From NCBI GenBank assembly GCA_964528575.1, contig CAZGTQ010000142.1, positions 1 to 8,822 of the forward strand: a stretch of 8,822 nt of DNA, in the 5' to 3' direction. Numbering within the stretch: position 1 is the stretch's first letter; each line of letters begins with the position of its first letter. Under the pieces are notes generated by a model. It ran no database searches. It was not told where the DNA came from and was given only the letters and a program-made list of their open reading frames with translations. Source of the DNA: CAZGTQ01 sp964528575 (GTDB taxonomy: Bacteria > Planctomycetota > UBA1135 > GCA-002686595). Below, piece after piece: positions 5,816 through 8,822 of the stretch. The position numbers and the translations under genes were made by a program.

Positions 5816-6589
5816 ATGGACCGCGCAGTGTCTCCCGCGAGCTTCGACACAGATCTAGGCGGCCCCGCGCGCGCCTTTCCCGAGACGCGGCCCTCGTTCG
5901 TCGCGCGCATGGGCTCGGGCGATTCCGCGGAGCGCGCCCGCGCGGCCGACGTGCTCGTGCGCTCGTACTGGAAGCCGGTCTACAAGTACGTCCGGCTGCG
6001 CTTCGGCAAGGCGAACGAGGACGCGAAGGACCTGACGCAGGCGTTCCTGGCGCACGTGCTCGAGACCGGCTGGCTCGAGCGCTTCGATCCGCGCCGCGGG
6101 CGCTTCCGCGGCTTCCTGCGGCTCTCGCTCGACGGGTTCGTCGCGAACGAGGAGAAGGCGCGCCGCCGGCTCAAGCGCGGCGGCGGCGAGCGGGTCCTCG
6201 CGCTCGACTTCGACGGCGCCGAGAGCGAGCTGCGCGGCTCGGAGCCGCCGGCGCCCGATTCGGTCGACGCCTGGTTCGACGCGGAGTGGCGCCGCGGGTT
6301 CTTCGCGGCCGCGCTGGCGGAGCTCGAGCGCTCGCTCGAGGCCGCCGGCCACGCCGATCGCGCGACGATCTTCCGTCGTTACGACCTCGCCGAGCGCGTC
6401 GACGAGCGGCCGACGTACGCGCAGCTCGCGCGCGAGCTCGGCCTGGACGTCAGCGCGGTGACGAACCACCTCGCGGCCGCACGGCGGGCGTTCCGCGCGA
6501 TCGTGCTCGAGCGCCTGCGCGAGGAGACCGCCGACGACGAGGAGCTGCAGGCCGAGTTGCGCGTGCTGTGCGGGGACCGCTGGACGTGA
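5816..6589 (+). CDS. ECF-type RNA polymerase sigma factor
   Basis: This 257-residue protein reads as an extracytoplasmic-function sigma factor of the type linked to Ser/Thr kinases in planctomycetes. Region 2 spans about residues 44-117, with SYWKPVYKYVRLRFGKANED (50-69) followed by AKDLTQAFLAHVLETGWLER (70-89) and GRFRGFL (95-101), the LTQ-A-F form of the usual ECF motif. Region 4 (about 183-236) has a helix-turn-helix around TYAQLARELGLDVSAVTNHL (200-219). It is larger than minimal ECFs, with a roughly 55-residue linker between regions 2 and 4. The kinase gene begins four bases after its stop, and no anti-sigma gene is present, so control by phosphorylation is a reasonable inference. The ATG at 5816 has no strong Shine-Dalgarno; a downstream start at Met32 would still keep region 2. 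Confidence 0.9.
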   Translation: MDRAVSPASFDTDLGGPARAFPETRPSFVARMGSGDSAERARAADVLVRSYWKPVYKYVRLRFGKANEDAKDLTQAFLAHVLETGWLERFDPRRGRFRGFLRLSLDGFVANEEKARRRLKRGGGERVLALDFDGAESELRGSEPPAPDSVDAWFDAEWRRGFFAAALAELERSLEAAGHADRATIFRRYDLAERVDERPTYAQLARELGLDVSAVTNHLAAARRAFRAIVLERLREETADDEELQAELRVLCGDRWT

Positions 6590-6593
6590 CGCC

Positions 6594-7523
6594 GTGAAGC
6601 CGCCGTCGGACGAGACGCTCGATCGCCTCGCCGAGCTCGTCGCCCGGCCCGAAGTGCCCGGCGGGCGCTACGAGGTGCTCGCGAAGGTCGGCGCGGGCGG
6701 CATGGGCACGGTGTACCGCGCGCGCGACCACGCGCTCGACCGCGACGTCGCGATCAAGGTCGCGCACGCCGCGCGCGACGCCGACGCGCTCGCCGCGCGC
6801 CTGCGCCGCGAGGCGCGCACGATCGCCGCGCTCGAGCATCCGAGCATCCCGCCGGTGCACGAGATCGGCGAGCTAGCCGACGGCCGCGCGTACTACGTGA
6901 TGAAGTTCGTGCACGGGACGACGCTCGCGCGCGCCGAGACGGGCACGCGCAACGCGGCGCTGCGCGTGTTCCTGCGCCTGTGCGAGGCCGTCGCGTACGC
7001 CCACGGCCGCGGGGTCGTGCACCGCGACCTGAAGCCCGCCAACGTCATGCTCGGCCCGCTCGGCGAGGTCTGGGTGATGGACTGGGGCATCGCGGCCGCG
7101 CTCGACGAGCACGCGAGCGCAGCGGCGGGCACGGCGGGCTTCATCGCGCCGGAGCAGGAGCGGGCGGGCGCGGCGGCGGTCGACGCGCGCGCGGACGTGT
7201 ACGCGCTCGGCGGCATCCTCGCGTTCCTCGCGACGGGGCGGATGCCGCGCGAGGACGGCGCGCTCGACCTCGCGGGCCTCCCGCGCCCGCTGGCGGCGGT
7301 GATCGAGCGCGCCCGCCGCCGGGACGCGGGCGAGCGCTATCCGTCCGCGCTCGAGCTCGCGCGCGACGTGGCGGCCTGGCTCGACCGCGAGCCGGTCGCC
7401 GCGTACCGCGAGGGGCCGCTCGAGCGCGCGGGGCGGTTCCTCCAGAAGCACCGCTTCGTCGTCTGGCTGGTCGTCGGGTACTTGACGCTGCGCGCGCTCG
7501 TACTTTTCGTCTCCGGGCGTTAA
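6594..7523 (+). CDS. membrane-anchored Ser/Thr protein kinase
   Basis: This 309-residue Hanks-type kinase has a full set of catalytic motifs. They are the Gly-rich loop GAGGMG (33-38), VAIK with Lys55, a Glu in the C-helix (Glu73), HRDLKPAN (143-150), DWG in place of DFG (163-165), GTAGFIAPEQ (179-188) and the DVYALGG segment (201-207). After the kinase domain a single hydrophobic helix (about 288-306) ends the protein with only a few residues beyond it, so there is no periplasmic sensor domain. DWG is common in planctomycete kinases. Translation starts at GTG 6594, four bases after the sigma stop, with no obvious Shine-Dalgarno, which points to translational coupling. The likely substrate is the neighbouring sigma factor (inferred from gene pairing and from known kinase-controlled ECF systems such as EcfP/PknT of Vibrio parahaemolyticus). 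Confidence 0.95.
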   Translation: MKPPSDETLDRLAELVARPEVPGGRYEVLAKVGAGGMGTVYRARDHALDRDVAIKVAHAARDADALAARLRREARTIAALEHPSIPPVHEIGELADGRAYYVMKFVHGTTLARAETGTRNAALRVFLRLCEAVAYAHGRGVVHRDLKPANVMLGPLGEVWVMDWGIAAALDEHASAAAGTAGFIAPEQERAGAAAVDARADVYALGGILAFLATGRMPREDGALDLAGLPRPLAAVIERARRRDAGERYPSALELARDVAAWLDREPVAAYREGPLERAGRFLQKHRFVVWLVVGYLTLRALVLFVSGR

Positions 7524-7554
7524 AGGAATCGGCGTAGGCGTTGGACACAGGGAC

Positions 7555-7573
7555 GGACCGCGCGGTGCGGTCC
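7555..7573 (+). other. small hairpin in the leader of the membrane-protein gene
   Basis: GGACCGC (7555-7561) and GCGGTCC (7567-7573) pair perfectly around a five-base loop. It sits between the kinase stop and the Shine-Dalgarno AAGGAG (7577-7582) of the next gene. It could weaken read-through from the kinase or influence translation of the next gene. No T-run follows. Confidence 0.35.
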
Positions 7574-7591
7574 CGCAAGGAGCGACCGACG

Positions 7592-7948
7592 ATGTCGAAG
7601 GTACTGCTGGGCCTCGTGCTCGGGGCCGTCTTGGGAGCGATCGATGGCGCGTGCGCCGGTTTCTACGACACGGTCACGAAGGACCAGCTCTTCGGGATCG
7701 TGATCGGCTCGACCTTCAAGGGTCTGTTGACCGGTCTCGCCGCCGGGTTCTACGCGCGCAGGGCGCGCTCGCTCGGCAAGGGGGTCCTCGTCGGCCTCGT
7801 GGTCGGCCTGGTCCTGAGCTTCCTCGTCGCGCTGATGCCCGCCGAGGACGGCCAGCACTACTACGCGGAGATCATGCTCCCGGGCATGGCTCTCGGCGCG
7901 ATCGTCGGCTTCGCGACGCAGCGTTACGGGCGAGCGAAGCCCGCCTGA
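7592..7948 (+). CDS. small four-helix membrane protein, function unknown
   Basis: This 118-residue protein is mostly hydrophobic and Gly-rich. Probable membrane helices are at about residues 3-22, 33-54, 63-82 and 93-109. The loop between helices 2 and 3 is basic (ARRARS, 55-60) and the one between helices 3 and 4 is polar and acidic (AEDGQHYYAE, 84-93), followed by LPGMALGAIVGFATQRYG (96-113). Several GxxxG-like spacings suggest tight helix packing. I recognise no named family. The start at 7592 is fixed by a good AAGGAG Shine-Dalgarno with nine-base spacing; the open frame upstream (from 7541) has no such site. It follows the kinase by 68 bases on the same strand and may or may not share its transcript. 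Confidence 0.82.
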   Translation: MSKVLLGLVLGAVLGAIDGACAGFYDTVTKDQLFGIVIGSTFKGLLTGLAAGFYARRARSLGKGVLVGLVVGLVLSFLVALMPAEDGQHYYAEIMLPGMALGAIVGFATQRYGRAKPA

Positions 7949-7989
7949 CGCGTCCGCTCCCTGCGACGTTTTCGGCCCGAGCGGACGCG
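7949..7989 (+). terminator. 11-base inverted repeat after the membrane-protein gene
   Basis: CGCGTCCGCTC (7949-7959) is a perfect inverted repeat of GAGCGGACGCG (7979-7989), with a 19-base loop containing a short TTTT. The stem starts right after the stop codon and ends about a dozen bases before the Shine-Dalgarno of the DUF1579 gene. No T-run follows the stem. It is a terminator-like or message-stabilising structure. Confidence 0.45.
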
Positions 7990-8011
7990 CTCTCGCGTCC
8001 AGGAGCTCTCC

Positions 8012-8566
8012 ATGCACGTCACGTTGTTGATCGCTGTCCTCGTCGTTGCGTCCCTCGTCCTGTGCGCCGCCGCGCGGCAGTCGGAGCCGCAGTCCGAGCC
8101 GCAGGAGCACGCCGCTCCGCCCTTGCCGCCCGAGGCGAAGCGTCTCGAGGCCTGGGTCGGGACCTGGGAAGCCGAGGTCTCGATGATGGGGCAGACGACG
8201 AAGGGCACCGAGACCTGCCGCATCGAGTGCGGCGGTCATTGGCTCGTCACCGAGCACGCCGGCTCGTTCATGGGCGTGCCGTTCCAGGGCAAGGGCTTCA
8301 CCGGTTGGGACGCGACGAAGAGCGCCTACGCCGGCGTCTGGATCGACTCGACCGGCGGCCCGATGGCGGTGCTCGTGAACGGGCGCTTCTCGAAGGACGG
8401 CAAGCGCTTCACGAGCGAGGCGGACGGCGTCGGCATGGACGGCCGGCCCGCGCGCTTCGAGTACGTCACGACGTTCCCCGACGCGCGGACGCGCACGTTC
8501 GAGGTGTTCCGCGTCGACGGGGACGAGCGCGAGTCGCAGATGCGAATCGCGTACGTGAAGCGGTAG
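8012..8566 (+). CDS. secreted DUF1579 protein
   Basis: This 184-residue protein has an N-terminal signal sequence (hydrophobic residues 3-20, ending LCAAARQ) and a short Gln/Ser/Glu/Pro spacer with a QSEPQSEPQ repeat (23-31). A DUF1579 domain follows from about residue 41. Family-like features are LEAWVGTWEAEV (45-56), the GGHWLVTEHAG stretch (74-84), FQGKGFTGWDATKSAYAGVW (91-110) and the closing FEVFRVDGDERESQMRIAYV (163-182). DUF1579 proteins are beta-rich, lipocalin-like and of unknown function. The first Cys after the hydrophobic core (Cys18) is preceded by LVL, a poor lipobox, so ordinary secretion is more likely than lipidation. ATG 8012 has a clear AGGAG Shine-Dalgarno at 8001-8005. 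Confidence 0.9.
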   Translation: MHVTLLIAVLVVASLVLCAAARQSEPQSEPQEHAAPPLPPEAKRLEAWVGTWEAEVSMMGQTTKGTETCRIECGGHWLVTEHAGSFMGVPFQGKGFTGWDATKSAYAGVWIDSTGGPMAVLVNGRFSKDGKRFTSEADGVGMDGRPARFEYVTTFPDARTRTFEVFRVDGDERESQMRIAYVKR

Positions 8567-8578
8567 GGGTGGCGGCGG

Positions 8579-8609
8579 CCTCGCGGCGCTCGGCGGGGGC
8601 GCCGCGGGG
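8579..8609 (+). terminator. GC-rich hairpin after the DUF1579 gene
   Basis: Bases 8579-8589 pair with 8599-8609 in an 11-base stem with one T-G wobble and a nine-base loop, starting about a dozen bases after the DUF1579 stop. There is no T-run, as often seen in very GC-rich genomes, so it is a probable but unproven terminator. Confidence 0.5.
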
Positions 8610-8626
8610 TCGTGCGCTGCAGTTCG

Positions 8627-8652
8627 TGTCCGATTCGGACAGGAGTCGGACA
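8627..8652. promoter_or_regulatory. palindrome with a third half-site, possible operator
   Basis: TGTCCGA-T-TCGGACA (8627-8641) is a perfect palindrome with a single central base. Four bases later the half-site TCGGACA occurs again (8646-8652). Three copies of one seven-base half-site upstream of the gene at the right edge, and downstream of a terminator-like hairpin, look like a binding site for a dimeric regulator. No regulator gene is in the window. Confidence 0.4.
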
Positions 8653-8718
8653 TGGGTGCTGAGGCGAGCGACGGTGGCGAGGAGCCGCCGGCTCCGGCCG
8701 TTCGCCACGAGAGTGTGT

Positions 8719-8822
8719 ATGCTCCTCACGCCGTGCGGCCGCCCCTGGCTCGGCAGCATCGTGGAGGAGGAGAGCATCGACTCGCAGCGCGCGCCGCGCG
8801 TGTTCATCTCGTACGCGTGGGA
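8719..8822 (+). CDS. start of a probable TIR-type domain protein (cut by window edge)
   Basis: The last codons read QRAPRVFISYAW, the typical first strand of TIR or SEFIR domains (R-V-F-I-S-Y). Such domains act as NAD-cleaving enzymes or signalling modules in bacteria, often in immune systems. From ATG 8719 onward every one of the roughly 33 complete codons after the ATG ends in G or C, strong support for this frame, while the bases just upstream lose that bias. A GTG at 8761 is an alternative start; neither has a clear Shine-Dalgarno. An overlapping frame beginning at ATG 8652, with an AGGAG site, has weaker codon bias and no recognisable domain. Only the N-terminus is visible, so the effector class and any fused domain cannot be judged. 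Confidence 0.6.
   Translation, partial: MLLTPCGRPWLGSIVEEESIDSQRAPRVFISYAW

Noticed and set aside
7141..7578. minus-strand 145-codon frame opposite the kinase
   Set aside because: Mirror of the kinase gene, Arg/Ala/Pro-rich with no motif.
8012..8077. lipoprotein signal in the DUF1579 protein
   Set aside because: The residues before Cys18 (LVL) do not fit the lipobox, which wants Ala, Gly or Ser just before Cys.
8652..8822. alternative plus frame from ATG 8652 with an AGGAG site
   Set aside because: Despite the good ribosome-binding spacing, its codon third positions are mixed and its product is low-complexity; the overlapping frame has uniform G/C third positions and a TIR-like strand. It remains a weak alternative.

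Overview
The window is a GC-rich bacterial chromosome segment (about 78% G+C in a sampled helicase line, about 55% in a sampled cassette line). The ECF sigma factor with a coupled Ser/Thr kinase, the kinase's DWG in place of DFG, and a DUF1579 protein suggest Planctomycetota. This is inference from gene style; Acidobacteriota or Myxococcota are not excluded.

Left part (about 150-1655): the remnant of a chromosomal integron, with everything on the minus strand. Reading leftwards from the right end there is a broken integron integrase, a candidate attI core, and a 405-base cassette carrying an orphan barstar-like gene. Next come a 60-base attC site, a 603-base cassette carrying a DUF4160-DUF2442 gene pair, and a second 59-base attC. 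The integrase keeps pieces of its C-terminal catalytic half but has frameshifts, a large internal deletion and a His codon where the catalytic Tyr should be. Integrase and cassettes point the same way, the reverse of the class 1 layout. The recombination cores supply the barstar Shine-Dalgarno and the stop codons of barstar and DUF2442.

Middle part (1785-5435, minus strand): a two-gene operon of a bacterial SNF2-family helicase (891 aa) followed three bases later by a SWIM zinc-finger protein (323 aa). The SWIM protein has an H1-like basic stretch and a small helix-turn-helix-like C-terminus. A strong hairpin lies just downstream.

Right part (5816-8822, plus strand): an ECF-type sigma factor and a membrane-anchored Ser/Thr kinase form a tight pair with no anti-sigma factor between them. 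They are followed by a small four-helix membrane protein and a secreted DUF1579 protein. At the edge is the start of a probable TIR-type gene behind a palindrome with three repeated half-sites. The 380 bases between helicase and sigma gene hold no clear gene but include a stretch with coding-like base periodicity.

The most interesting content is the eroded, reversed integron. Its cassettes carry an immunity-like protein without its nuclease and a toxin-antitoxin-like pair. A nucleic-acid remodelling operon lies on its right, with a possible TIR gene about 7 kb further on.
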